From Hymenochaete sp. R1 (Eukaryota; Basidiomycota; Agaricomycetes; Hymenochaetales; Hymenochaetaceae), in contig JAFREE010000037.1 in the NCBI GenBank assembly GCA_019400425.1, positions 62,001 to 126,000 of the forward strand: a stretch of DNA of 64,000 bases, written 5' to 3'. The notes below the pieces were generated by a model, which was given only the letters and a program-made list of their open reading frames with translations, did no database searches and had not been told where the DNA came from. Positions within the stretch are counted from its first letter, which is position 1. Each line of letters opens with the position of its first letter. Below, piece after piece: positions 33,167 to 46,730 of this stretch. A program made the position numbers and the translations under genes.

Positions 33167-33585
33167 ATGCGTCTGTCCACTTTTGCCAGTCTCTTCGCTC
33201 TATTCGCAGCTGGTGAGTTCACTCAGTGTATCTGTTTCCCGAATATTAGAGGATCTAACTTTTCTCTGTAGTTGCTGCCGCGCCTCTACCCAGTGCAGAG
33301 GCAGAACCTGGATGTGGGAGATACTGCATTCGCGTCAGTAGTTTTTCTTAGCTTTTTTGTTTTCGAGAGGCTGACACTTTCGACACTTTTCTTCAGGCTG
33401 CAGATCCTGACTCTGCTGCTATTGCCGAAGCAGAACTCCGATATCTCGTTCGTGAGGCTGAACCAGAGCCCATCCCGGAACCTGATTCTGTAGAAGACAG
33501 AGGATGTGGGAGGTACTGCATCCGCGAGGCCGAACCTGAGCCAGTCCCAGAACCCGAAGCTGGCTGCGGCAAAAACTGCTCGTAA
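33167..33585 (+). CDS. Secreted repeat-peptide precursor (GCGRYCIR repeats with EAEPEP spacers)
   Basis: Exons 33167-33212, 33272-33333 and 33397-33585 give 98 residues. A signal peptide (MRLSTFASLFALFAAVAAAP) is followed by repeated units: EAEPGCGRYCIR, then EDRGCGRYCIR, then PEAGCGKNCS at the C-terminus. Between them lie spacers REAEPEPIPEP and REAEPEPVPEP. Alternating Glu-Ala/Glu-Pro dipeptides after a basic residue resemble the trimming spacers of alpha-factor-type precursors, cut by a Kex2-like protease and then a Ste13-like dipeptidyl aminopeptidase. Only single Arg occurs, not Lys-Arg, so Kex2 cleavage is an inference. Each core has two Cys (CGRYC), allowing a five-residue disulfide loop. 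The first unit ends exactly at an exon end. It could instead be a repeat-containing secreted protein that is never cut. Confidence 0.65.
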
Positions 33586-34549
33586 ATTGGCATTCGTTTT
33601 TGCTCAGGCTTTACTATCCTTTTTCGCGCTCCCTCATCTTTTCTTCAATCTGTGGAATCTCGACTTCCTTCTTATATCTCGCTTGTGGAGAATCCGACCG
33701 CGCCGCCATCTCCTGCTGTTATTCGTGCTTGCTTCACATTTGCGCGTGTCTATTACCTTTGCCTTCCATACGCTCCTTCGTTTGTTCCTCTTGAGGATCC
33801 GGTTTCAACTGTCTTTGGTCAAAGTGTCGCTCCTTAACTCATCTTCTTTCCCACTCCTTCCTTCCGCTGCTTTTTCTGGGCCCGTTGTCATTGATTTGGC
33901 TGTTGCGTGGTCGATAGCCAGTTGATGACCGGGCCTTGGTGCTTTGTTGTGTTCTCTTCGTCCTACAAGACATTTCTCTTTCTGTTGTTTAGCTATGCGG
34001 TAGATACATTATTCCGGAAAGGACTGTTAAATCTATGAGCCTGTTGCTTCGAACCCAAATTTTGTATGAGTAGAAAATAATACATCTTTAAAAAAGCACA
34101 AACATGAAATCTTGGGGATGTGTGATAGAGCACAGAAATCTTATTAAATTACTGTACCAGAGCCTTTTCCCTTGTTCCAATTCTATTTTTACATACCTTC
34201 AGTCCCTTTGTTTTGCCTGCTTATATCACGTGGCATGCGGGGCACGCTTCCGACCGCGTCGGTGAATCACCATTACAGATCAACTGCTTTTACACCGGAC
34301 ATACACAACGTTGTAATCTTCCCTTCATCGTTCTGTGTTGCTCTCGTTGATCTTCCACCCAAGACTCTAACCCAGCTTGGCACGGGGAAGGCTAAGGAGT
34401 TCCCAAACGGAGTCGGACGTCGAACAGCAGCTGTGTAGGAGTGTTGTAAGCAGCACTGACCTCAAATACGATCGCACGCTGCAGTTTCTTCCGATAGCCA
34501 CTGGCACGAGCATGCAAAATCTTCGAACACACCATCGCACTCTACCACC
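33586..34549. other. Intergenic
   Basis: Pyrimidine-rich 3' region of the repeat-peptide gene (open frames here are compositional) and upstream region of the HSL-like gene. Nothing else seen. Confidence 0.4.
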
Positions 34550-37500
34550 ATGTCCAACGCTCTCACACGTCACGTCGGCTTGAATGCCGGTAATTGGGTT
34601 CTCGAGACTCTTCTAAAGCACTATTTCGAGCACCTATTCAAGAATAGAGAGAACGAGTCCAATGGCGCGACATCTTCCGGTTCTCCTGGAACGAGTGGCG
34701 ATCTCCGACGCGACGAATTACTGTATGATGAAGTGTTCTACATTGTCAAGGTGAGATTCGAAATTGTATCCCGTGTTGACAGTATCTTACAGGCTTTCAG
34801 TCATTTTTAGACGCGTCCACCCAGTCAGTTTGTTCCGCGCTAAAAATCATCATTCGAAGTATTGACAGTTCGTCACAAGCCACACTGTAGAAGAGCTGCA
34901 AGAGTTTTCTAATGCTAGGACACCAAGTGCCCCATGGATGTTTGTCAAACGATTACTTGTTCCTATGTCATCCTGCGACGAAGCCGCTACATATTTGATA
35001 GATGTCCTGGGCGGTGAACAGAAATGTCGCGAGCTTGTTGGCGGAACAAAATGGTGGCAGGTCCGAGGTCTAAAAGGGTACGTAGCTTGATTTCTATTCC
35101 TGATGAACGGCGTATGTCTAACTCAATTCATTGGTGGTAGCGTCGACGCACAGTGGATCGTGGCTAGGAAGGATTATAATATTCAGAAAAAGAGATACAA
35201 GGAAAGGAACCAAAATAAGAAGGAGCGAAGGGAGGCAGCGGCTCCTGAAACGACCGAAGACGACGCGATTTATGACCCAGAGTTAGACGACTTAAAGTGT
35301 ATTTTATACCTTCACGGCGGTAAGTTCTCGAGGCTCTGCCCTATGTGATATTCTAATTTTCTTTCAGGAGGTTATTATTTTGGAAGTGTAGATCAGGAAA
35401 GGTGAGAGAAAGGTGCTTTTGAAGTCTATTTGATGTTGACATTATTCAGATTCTTTCTACAGCGACTCGCTCGAAAAAGCGGTTGCAGACTTATTGCTAT
35501 AAATTATCGACTCGCGCCGCAATACCCGTTCCCTTGCGCTATTCAGGATGCCTTAGCTACTTGTAAGCATATTGTTGACTGGTCGAGATTTTATCTTATG
35601 CCCACCCTAGATATATATCTTATACGTCCACCACCTGACGCTCTTCATGCACCAATAGATCCGGCAAATATTGTAGTTTCTGGAGACTCGGCTGGCGGCG
35701 GTTTGACGATTGCGTTATTACAAGTCTTGCGAGACTGTGGCCTCCCTTTGCCAGCAGGAGGTATCCCAATTTCACCCTGGTGTGACCTGACACATTCATT
35801 CCCAAGCATCCATATCAACACTGATTCTGACGTCATCCCGAAGTATGGATTATCGATCTATAAACCTTCTCCATTATGGCCTCCCCCTCCAGACGACCTG
35901 ACGGAGAGAGTTCATGCGGGCTTACGCTCTCGGATCAAAGAAGCTGCGTTGCACGTTCGCGGTAAATCACACGAGCGATCACCAGCAGAGCGGCCCGGGT
36001 TTTGGGGAAGGTTCTCATTCATCGGAAGGAGTAAAAAGCTGAGAAGATCCAAGAGCCAACCCAGCAACATGCTGAACGGAAATGCGATAGATGGTGTGCG
36101 ACCCTCGACTATCAGGAAGTCTCTATCTAATGTTGCCATGCAAAATGGTCATTCGGAAAACGAGAGAGAAGTTGGTGCGTTTGCACCGCTTCCAACAGCT
36201 GACTGCACTACGCAACAAACGCTTTCGGTTGTATCTGATTCCGGCGAGAAGTTGGAAGTTCGGGACCAAGTGCATATGTACACTCAAAATACTCTCTTGA
36301 CGCATCCACTCGTCAGCCCCGCGTACTCCTATCTTGGAGGCCTTCCTCCTCTACTTATCATAGCGAGTGACGCAGAGGTTCTGCGAGACGAAATTATTTA
36401 TACGTAAGTACAATTTTCTCGTCTCCTGTGCGTGTATCCGACTGATGCGCCTTTCAATTATTAGTGCACATAAAGCCGCTCATCCTGATATATACCCTGT
36501 AAAACCAGAAGCTCGTCGTCTTTATTCCAAGCTTGATGGAATTGAAAGCCGATGCATGCCCACGAAGGTGCATCTTCAAGTATACGACCGTAAGTCATCG
36601 TATTTCAATCCAAGCATTCTTGTGTCCAATCTATATCATATTTCAGAGGCTGCTCACATTTTGCCCGTATTATTCTCGTTCTGTACACCTGCGAAATTTT
36701 GCTTCCGTGCGCTGGCTTCATTCAACAGACATGTTTGGAACGTCGCGCATCCTCCGTCGAAGCAAAACTCGGTTGATGACAAGCCGAGTCCTAGAAAGCT
36801 TGTCAAGCGGTCTTTATCCAACTCGATGACAAGGAAACGCTCCTTCCTGAGCAGTGATAAACGACGGTCCACGGCTCCACTCGTCAGTCGTAAACCATCA
36901 GTTGCTCCTTCAGAGGTATCGGAGACCGGAATCATGAGAAACCGCAGTGTCAGCACCCAAAGCTCGTCTTCCGTAAGGTTAGACACCATTACATCGGAGG
37001 CGGTCACCGAATCGCGTTTCGCCGGTGACCCAGCGGTCTACGGTGCTTCGCCATCTCCATACGTCGAAAACATGATTAGGGAGCGCGTTGCAATAAACGG
37101 TCAAATACGACCCTTGGAACCAGAGTCCGAGCTGCCTGCGTGTAGTATGCCACCAGAGCGTCTCGGTGTCGTTGGTGAGTTAGCTGTACGGAGATATCTC
37201 GACGGCAAATCCAAGTGGTCTGAACGGTATGGACGTGCCGAGAAGCACATTCGCAAGATGCGCACTCGAAATCTCCTTCTCGCAAGGAAAGAAACGACCA
37301 TTCGAAACGTTACGCAGCTGCAGATGCATTTTTTCCAAAGCTCTAATGCTTTGACAGAAAATGCGGACAGCGAGAAAGGCGTCAAGGAGGGATTGCGATC
37401 TGCAGCGAGCTGGGCGTGGGCGTGGGCGCTTGACGGCGAGGAGCGCCCTCCACCAAGTAGCATCGTTGCGAGAAGAGACACGAAAGAAGCGAGGCGTTTG

Positions 37501-37860
37501 AGTAGGATTGCAGACCAACCAACGGACGAGTTCGATCACAAGATGAACGCGAATAGTTTATGGTCCTTCCTCGTCAACAAGCTAAGTCTGGAGAAGAACG
37601 AGGCGAATGAAGAACGAGAGAAATCAGAGTTGCCTGATGCCGAATTGAATGGAGAGATGGGAATCATAGCTTCTCCGAACGATCACAAGGGTACCAAGAC
37701 GAAGTTACCGAGCACACAAAGATCGAGGTCATTATTTGGTTCTGGGAAGAAAGGCGGAGCGATTCGGCGATTTGTGAGCACCTCAGCGACGATCTCTAAG
37801 GATAGAGGAAAAGATGTAAATAATGAAGGCAAGAGTTTGCCTCGAATTAACTCTATGTAA
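34550..37860 (+). CDS. Large HSL-family alpha/beta hydrolase (lipase/esterase)
   Basis: Eight exons give about 955 residues: 34550-34750, 34869-35077, 35141-35319, 35368-35401, 35450-35562, 35611-36403, 36465-36589, 36647-37860. Family motifs: oxyanion motif LHGGGYYFGS, INYRLAPQYPFP, nucleophile elbow VVSGDSAGGG, catalytic Asp region LLIIASDAEVLRDE and likely catalytic His in QAAHILPVLFSF. These fit the hormone-sensitive-lipase (GDXG) family, which hydrolyses acyl esters. Unusual are a roughly 150-residue Arg/Ser-rich insertion between the elbow and the Asp (from YKPSPLWPPPPDDL), and a 370-residue tail after the His with MTRKRSFLSSDKRRS-like basic patches. The tail may direct it to lipid droplets or membranes or be regulatory. 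The second junction has alternatives. Confidence 0.82.
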
Positions 37861-38285
37861 AGCTATTCCATTATTTTTCTCTCCAAATTTGTATACCCAT
37901 ATTCTGCTCTCAATCGTCACACGCGGTAGAAAATGGAATGCTTTATCTTCATCCAATACATTGCAGAAGCAGGCTAAACAGGAAGCATGCATGCAGAACC
38001 GTATCATAAAGTAAGTGCAGTGGTGATCGTAAGAAAATGCTGAGTGGGGTGGTAAGGGGGGCGGCGTAAGGTGATATGAAGGGAACGACACTCTGAGAGT
38101 GCGATGACTATAGGACTAAGATAATATAGGTAACTGAAGATGGCCGATGCGACGGACGAAGTACTTTTAGCAAATCTAGGATGGTCGAACGACAGAAATG
38201 GACGAAAGCGATGAAGAGGAAAGAAGGAACGGAAACGTAGAACAAGAAAGCGGCGAAAAAGCAATAAAAAGAGAAGTATTTATAC
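37861..38285. other. Convergent 3' regions
   Basis: 3' flanks of the hydrolase (plus) and SSC1 (minus). No gene seen. Confidence 0.45.
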
Positions 38286-40518
<2,233 letters not shown>

Positions 40519-40814
40519 GGTGGATGGTGAGGAAAGAGTGGACAAAGAGTCGACGTAGCCAATTTTTTCACTTCTTAATGACCGCAGAGCCGATCTTTCC
40601 CACGGAAGCGATGTCGATCCATTTTTCGGAGCGCCGTTTCGCTCCTCCTATTGGCCCATCGTTGCTCGCGTCTCTCGGATACGTTGGTCCATTACGTTTC
40701 CTATTTCCTCCGCTTTTCTACAGCTTTCCATGGTCTTCATTACCCCTTATTTTCATAAAGAAATGCATTTTCAAGTTACAAGAAAATATTAATGTGAAAG
40801 TTTGCTACATGGTA
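40519..40814. other. Intergenic
   Basis: Upstream region of SSC1 (minus) and 3' region of the APH-fold gene (minus). CGGAG/TTCTC-rich stretches near 40610-40690 could be heat-shock-type sites, but I cannot call one firmly. Confidence 0.3.
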
Positions 40815-42328
40815 CTATAGCTTTGCTGTAATTCCAATGCTGCTTGTATCCACTCCTTCCCTCTCAAGGACCCTTCTTGCCATCACTCCAAATATCGGGA
40901 AAAGTTCAACGTGTGCGGCGGCTTGCGCAGAGCTTGCCTGCCGTTTCGCATAACGTGCGGCGATTCCTTGCGAAATGATGCTCAACTGCAGAAAACCCTC
41001 AACATCGATCGCACTCGTGAGCGGAAGCAAAACACACCTTGAAAAGCATCCAACTCTGGACAAACGGCAATTCCACAATGGGACACGACAGGTCCAACAA
41101 AGAGCAAAACTTGCGCTCAAGCTCAACTAACGAAACCGGCATGATTTCGGTATTCCTAAAACCCCTCATGGGGAAAGCCTCGTTCACAGGCGTCTCCTGC
41201 GGATCGATGGCCCACGGCATAAGTAAATTGGCTAAGTCTGCCAGCTGAGCTCCCATAAGTAACTCTTTCGGAAGAGAGAAGACGGGGAAAGTCTGTTTTA
41301 CTGACTGGATTTCCAAGTGTGCATAATTCCCAGTCAAGAATTCCAATTACTCTATTTTCCGTGGGGTGGAAAATCACATTATCAAGTTTGTAGTCGCCGT
41401 GGACGATACGCAGTCCCATCTTCTTCTCGTCAGGCAGGAGCTTGTGGTACATTTGAATCATCTCATCAAACTGGGGTATCTTCCCTATAGCCTTTCCACT
41501 CTCTATGTCAGTCGTTTCGGCTTGGGTTGACGAGATCCGAATGAATGACTTTATTTGACGAGGAAAGTAAGGGGTCGAGGGACCAAAATTGGAAAGCCCC
41601 ACTGCTGCAGGATCAATAGCAGAGAGCCTTGCAAGCGCTTCAACCGCTGCATGCCAGCTTGAGATGCGATCAGCCAGAAGATAATTTTAAAACCTCATAA
41701 AACCTGCCATTCTCTCCTAGTATGTGCCGGGACTTCCGGCATCCTTACGTCCGTAAATATGCGCCCATCCAAGAACTCCATTATGTAGAACGGTGTCCCA
41801 ATGACTGACGTGTCTTCGCACAGAATGATAGGCGTCGGTATTGGGACTCGCTTATCGGCGGGCGTGCTTCCACTAGAATTATAGTCATGCAATGCTTTCA
41901 GTACAGTAAATTCGCGTTCGACCTGGTGGGCGGTTTTTGTAAGGAGTTCCCCAGCTGGCTTCTTCCGCAGCACGAAACGTGTTTTACTGTGTGTAGTCAG
42001 GTATCATGCACTTCACAACAGACTACTCTGTGCTCACCTTGCGTCTGTAAGGAAGTATGTTGGGTTTGACTTTTTCCGAGGTTATTCAATCATGTTTCAG
42101 TCTATAAGAGATCAAGGCAAAGTACCTGGCCGAACTGTTTTCAGGCAACAATTAGCAGATGTATTAAGCGCAGAGAATGTAAGTCTCGACCTTAAACTGC
42201 TTCACATCGACCGGAGTCCGTATGCCCTTCACAGAAGTTTTCAAGTACTTATCCAAGTTGTTTGTATCAAAACCGGCTCGTATCTCTCCATACTCTCCTC
42301 CGATCTTTTTGCTGGTCGAAGCGGACAT
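40815..42328 (-). CDS. APH-fold phosphotransferase, ACAD10/11 N-domain type
   Basis: The start exon 42328-42191 reads MSASTSKKIGGEYGEI and LDKYLKTSVKGIRTPVDVKQ. It is followed by a nine-base exon 42126-42134 (Phe-Gly-Gln), 42069-42038 (SNPTYFLTD) and an exon from 41986 (TRFVLRKKPAGELLTKTAH; VLKALHDY; TPFYIMEFLDGRIF). The kinase-like core has the catalytic loop VHGDYKLDNVIFHP and the metal-binding VIGILDWELCTLGNP. It ends ITAKL at 40815. HGDxxxxN and the IDW/LDW motif define aminoglycoside-phosphotransferase-fold enzymes, and the FGQSNPTY-like start is that of the ACAD10/11 kinase domain, which phosphorylates hydroxyacyl substrates for beta-oxidation. There is no acyl-CoA dehydrogenase part here. 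The splice near 41700 (around REW/WHAAVEAL) is unresolved and may use a GC donor. Confidence 0.82.
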
Positions 42329-42922
42329 GGAGGATAATCAAGAACGCGAGTGGGAGGTGACAAATCGACGCAAGCCGCCGGCTATGGCACCGACATTTTA
42401 TCACGCGCTTTGGCGGGACGCGTTGATGGACGCGTTCAGCCACCGTGACGTCGTGGCTTGTCCGTGGTTTTCGAGCGCACCCCCAAGAGATCTAGATTCT
42501 ATCCAGACCCAAAGACAAGACTGAGCATTTTTTTTCTATCTCCTTTCGTAGTCACTACTTGGAAGGGTACTGCATGGCTAAGAACTTACCAAATACACAC
42601 AGAAATTTATTTCTCGATATCGTTAAAGATTTAGTAAGTACATTCATTCATTCTACCGACTACTAACATATTATTCACAAGAAACACTCCCTGTTCTGTA
42701 AGTGATAAACTAACGAGTTCTGCTTTGAGGGTGCATGTCTTGTTTGAAGAAAAATGATAGGAATCCATTCTCTTTCTTCTTCGACACGTTCTTTATCTCA
42801 TAATGAAGGATACCAATAAATAATTAGAATAGCATTGTGCAAAATTACATTCCGATCCAGAGTCACTACCTCAAAGCACTACAGCACAAAATTAATTGTG
42901 CAGTGTGCGAAAATGTCTCAAG
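42329..42922. other. Intergenic
   Basis: Upstream region of the APH-fold gene and 3' region of the first secreted protein. AT-rich; no gene seen. Confidence 0.4.
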
Positions 42923-43621
42923 TTAGAGCTTCGCGCAGGAGATTTCGTGGATATCCCAGTTGAAAGCTCTGTCTGCGACTATGAGATGCGGTAATGAGCT
43001 TGATTGACCGATATAATATTTTACCGAAGAATTACTGACCTTCCGCATTCTGTCCGATGAAGCTCGAGTCAGCTTGGAGGAACACCTGGTTGCCCGCAGA
43101 GTGAACTGAAGCACGACCACCGGAGTTACCGTTTACCTGGATAAGCACCATGGTCATGTGAGTGTTAGGTATGAAGAATAGTCTGAGAGTTGAGTATCCT
43201 ACTTGGGTGCTCCACCTACTGCCAGCCTTGCCGACATAGTGGTCATTGTGAGCCTGGCAGACAACAACACTGCCTTCGCCGGTAGGGAAACGGAATCGAA
43301 CTCCCTTATCATTGTCGCGGTCTAGCTCAGAGCGACTGCATAATAAGAACACGAGTCAGCGCTTCAACGTCGTGGAAGTACATTCAATCACTTACTCGGG
43401 GTGATTTTGAATTGCCAGGAGGCTGTTCGTCGAGTCCAAGTAGTTCGCTCCACTACGGGAAAGAGTATAACACTGTTTCAAGCTTTGAGAATAGTCCTTC
43501 TGGCTTGCATTCGGAAAAAAAAGGGAGGGGGGGGGGGGGGAGTTACCTTTGCGGGGTCGATTGATGCACCAAAGGCTGCACCAGCAAGAGTGAGCGCTGC
43601 AAGAACGTAGGATGTGTACAT
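42923..43621 (-). CDS. Small secreted protein, tandem copy 1
   Basis: Exons join to 145 residues. Signal peptide MYTSYVLAALTLAGAAFG; mature part includes CYTLSRSGANYLDSTNSLL, GVRFRFPTGEGSVVVCQAHN, VHSAGNQVFLQADSSF and the end FNWDIHEISCAKL. Three Cys remain in the mature chain. By eye 125 of 145 residues are identical to the copy at 45101-45791, and all intron positions agree (after Pro-Ala-Lys, in Pro-Asp, before Val-Asn-Gly and after Ala-Glu). The first intron contains a 14-base G run on the plus strand. I do not recognise a named family; secretion follows from the signal peptide. Confidence 0.8.
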
Positions 43622-45100
43622 GTTGAAAGCAGATGGAGAGAAGCAAGATAAGCAAGTAATTCGAGAGTGAGATTGTCTGGAAGACTGGTGGATTGTAGTG
43701 AGTGTAGGTGCCCTTTTATGCGTTTTTCGAGTACGCGGTGCTGAATTGAGTCTCTTGTAAAGAAAAGACGCTTAGGGCGACCCAGAAGAGGCCTTCCTGA
43801 GCGCTCGCCTTCATCAATTTTTACTTACAGGTAACGTGAGGATGTGCACCGAATGCTAGTGCTGTGGGTTCACTTCAAGTCCGCCGATGGTCTCAAGTCC
43901 TGGCTTCAAATTACGTGGTGGGAATAAAAACGCCAAGAACGAGGACGTTGATCAAATATCAAGCCACCAACGTTGGATCGATATAGCCGTAGAAAACTAG
44001 CAGTCTCAGTTGACGCTGAGCTATTGTTGTGGTAAGAACGCCCCGACCTCGGCGCCTTCGTGGGCATCGCCACCACGAGTATGCGACGATCCTCCGCAAG
44101 ATATTTCAAATGCCCGAAAGTCCGAAAGTGTGCCACCCCTGCGTACATTTGGTTTGTGGCTGCTTTTCAAGTCGCGTCTTGCTCTGATGTGTTTAATACG
44201 AAGCTGATTGTGACGACGAGTGCATGTGAATGATAGAATTCTCTCCCATGAAACAACCTAAGGAAATTTTGGGTGGTCGACGTCACGATCCATTGAACTT
44301 ATGTGTGCTCACTGGACATCTACAAGCTCCAGGGTTTGCAAGTACATTTTAGGTAACAATAACTTCTATGTCGGAACCCTATAGACACAAATCCTGAATT
44401 CAATGGCGCGGTGACTTGAAACGAGACTCTCACCTTCATAGTGATCGATGGTCCTAAGTTCATAATGAGCGGCACGAGCGAGTGCGCTAATGCTATTGAG
44501 TTATGATTGAACCATGGCCATCATTGCCCGAGCGCACGTGCAGTCATTGCTAACGCGATTGCTGAGCTGTGATTGAACTATGGTCATTTTTGCCCGGGCG
44601 CGCGTCTAGCGGATCTTCTATACCGCGTCGCGCTCCGATGCGATCACTACCATCGAAGTCTAAATGAAGAGCAGAAGGAGCCTTGTATCTTGGGTCCACC
44701 AGAAAGGAGTTTCAGGCTTCCAGCGTCACGAATCTGGTGATCAAATTATCGTATTTCCCATCGGAGGTGCAGCTGAAGAAGTTAGACGATCAAAGAAGTC
44801 TTCTCAAGGGGTATAAAGCAAGTAAATCATCAAGATCAGGGATGGTCCGACTAAAGCCAGATTCGCATGGCCCGCCTAACCTGAGTGTTCTTTGAATATT
44901 GATGGAGGTCTGAGCGTTCATCCAAGACTCGCACGAGAAGGTAACCAGTACCATGAGCATTAACTGAGCAGGTTCTCATCCACTCCTATTTCTCCCGTCG
45001 CTTCCTCTTTCAACGGAAGGCTTGTGATAGTTTATGTTCCAATCCAAATTTATTACCACAGACTAGTGGACTGCAATATGCAAGGAATCAGTGCCCAAGC
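43622..45100. other. Duplicated upstream region and intergenic space
   Basis: Contains a TATA-like CATAAAAG (reverse strand, 43712-43719) about 95 bases before the copy-1 ATG, and a stretch (43900-44150) similar to the upstream region of copy 2 (46060-46300). Two imperfect repeat copies lie at 44484-44604. No additional gene called. Confidence 0.5.
44484..44604. repeat. Degenerate tandem repeat, two units of about 57 bp
   Basis: Unit 1 (44484-44540) and unit 2 (44549-44604) share GCTAA, GATTGAAC, ATGG and TTGCCCG-GCGC blocks in the same order with about 65-base spacing. Confidence 0.5.
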
Positions 45101-45791
45101 TTAGAGCTTCGCACAAGAGATTTCCTGGATATCCCAGTTGAAAGCTTCGCCTGCGACTATAGGTAGAGGTACCAAGTTCTAATGAGTGATCCATAACATT
45201 TGACAAGTCATCACTAACCTTCCGCATTCTGTCCAACGAAGCTCGAGTCAGCTTGAAGGAACACCTGGTTGCCCGAAGAGTGAACGGAAGCACGACCGTC
45301 AGCGTTACCATTTACCTGGATAAGCACCATGGGGTTATGTGAGTGTCATGTATGAACGTCATCTGAAGGTCGAGTGACTTACTTTCGTGCTCCAGCTGCT
45401 GCCAGACTTGCCGACATAGTGGTCATTGTGAGCCTGACAGACGACAACACTACCTTCGCCGGTAGGGAAACGGAATCGAACTCCCTTATCATTGCCGCGG
45501 TCCAACTCAGAGCGACTGTAGAGAAGGAACACGAGTCAGCGCTTCAATGTCGTGGAAGTACGTACACTCAATCACTTACTCGGGGTGGTTTTGAATTTCC
45601 AAGACACTGTTCGTTGAGTCCAAGTAATTCACTCCGTCACGGGAAAGAGTGTAGCACTGATTTAGGAAGAAATTATGAGAACAAAACGTTGAACTCGAAT
45701 GCGTATTAAAAATTACCTTCGAGGGGTCGATCGTTGCACCCAAGGCTGCACCAGCGAGAGTGAGCGCTGCGAGAACGTAGGATGCATGCAT
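45101..45791 (-). CDS. Small secreted protein, tandem copy 2
   Basis: Signal peptide MHASYVLAALTLAGAALG, then CYTLSRDGVNYLDSTNSVL, GVRFRFPTGEGSVVVCQAHN, VHSSGNQVFLQADSSF and the end FNWDIQEISCAKL; 145 residues. The exon-intron plan equals that of copy 1. A reverse-strand TATA box (TATAAAA, 45880-45886) lies about 90 bases upstream, as in copy 1. Substitutions are scattered and both frames are intact, so both copies are probably functional. Function unknown. Confidence 0.8.
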
Positions 45792-46730
45792 GTTGAAAGT
45801 ATACGGAGAAAGAATAATAGACTGTGCTTGAAGTGAGATTGTCTGGATGACTGACGCTTTCCAGCAAGTGTAGATGTGCTTTTATACAATATCCAAGCCC
45901 ACGGTAAAGAAGTAAGTTGCCTGTACAGAATAGCGACCAAAAGCGATTGCGGAATGGTCAGCATGAGCGCTTCCCTTCAAGTTTCGGAGACAGAAAACGT
46001 GAGGCTTGTGAGTGTCAGTGTTGAGGACAACTTCGAGCTCGCCGGTAGTACCGACTTCAAATTGCTCTGCTCGAACGAGCAAATCAAGAATGGACTCGCA
46101 ATTCATATATCAAGCCACCAACATAGGTTTTGTAAACCGCCATAGCAGACAAGCGGTCCAACTTGATGATGGGTTACAGTTGTAGTAAGGTCACATTTAC
46201 CCTCGCGTTCGAAGGCATTGCCACCATGGCAGTTGACGATCCTTCGGAAGCTATTTCAGTACCCCGAACATCCGAAAAATGCATCAGATCATGCACCGAA
46301 ACTGATCGTGGCTGATTTACAAGCTTGTCCAAGCCCCAATATGATCACCACGAATGTAGTTGTAACGGAGAACGCATAATATTCCGCACTATGGTTCCAT
46401 CATAAGGAACTTTCGGCGTTACATTACTGGGGTGGGAGGTACACTGTTGCGGCTCGTGATGAGGGGGCGCGAAGTCTGCACTTCAAGCAAGCCTTCATAT
46501 GACCTCAATTCCGAAGTTCACGAAGAGTATGCGAGTGAAACGAATGATAGGAACCGGTTGAAACACTTGCATGCAATTTAAAATAAAACGTCGGGTAGTA
46601 CTAACCCAATAAAGATTCGTGTTGGTAGTGTCGGTGGAAAGAGCGGATTTCCCTTTGCGTGACCTTGTCAAAGAGTATTAGAGGGTAGAAGTTCCTCGTG
46701 GACGTTAAAGTATCTATCCCAGAAAGCAAG
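45792..46730. other. Upstream region of secreted copy 2; duplicated segment
   Basis: 46060-46300 shares blocks such as TATCAAGCCACCAAC and GACGATCCT with 43900-44150, so the duplication extends several hundred bases upstream. No gene. Confidence 0.45.
45880..45886 (-). promoter_or_regulatory. TATA box of secreted copy 2
   Basis: TATAAAA on the minus strand, about 90 bases before the ATG at 45791; copy 1 has a similar element at the same distance. Confidence 0.5.

Noticed and set aside
33506..33925. 139-codon plus-strand frame with hydrophobic segments
   Set aside because: Overlaps the last repeat-peptide exon out of frame and runs into CT-rich 3' UTR; no start or splice support.
43522..43542. 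G run as a quadruplex or other regulatory element
   Set aside because: It lies in the first intron of secreted copy 1, is absent from copy 2 and is probably a simple homopolymer expansion.
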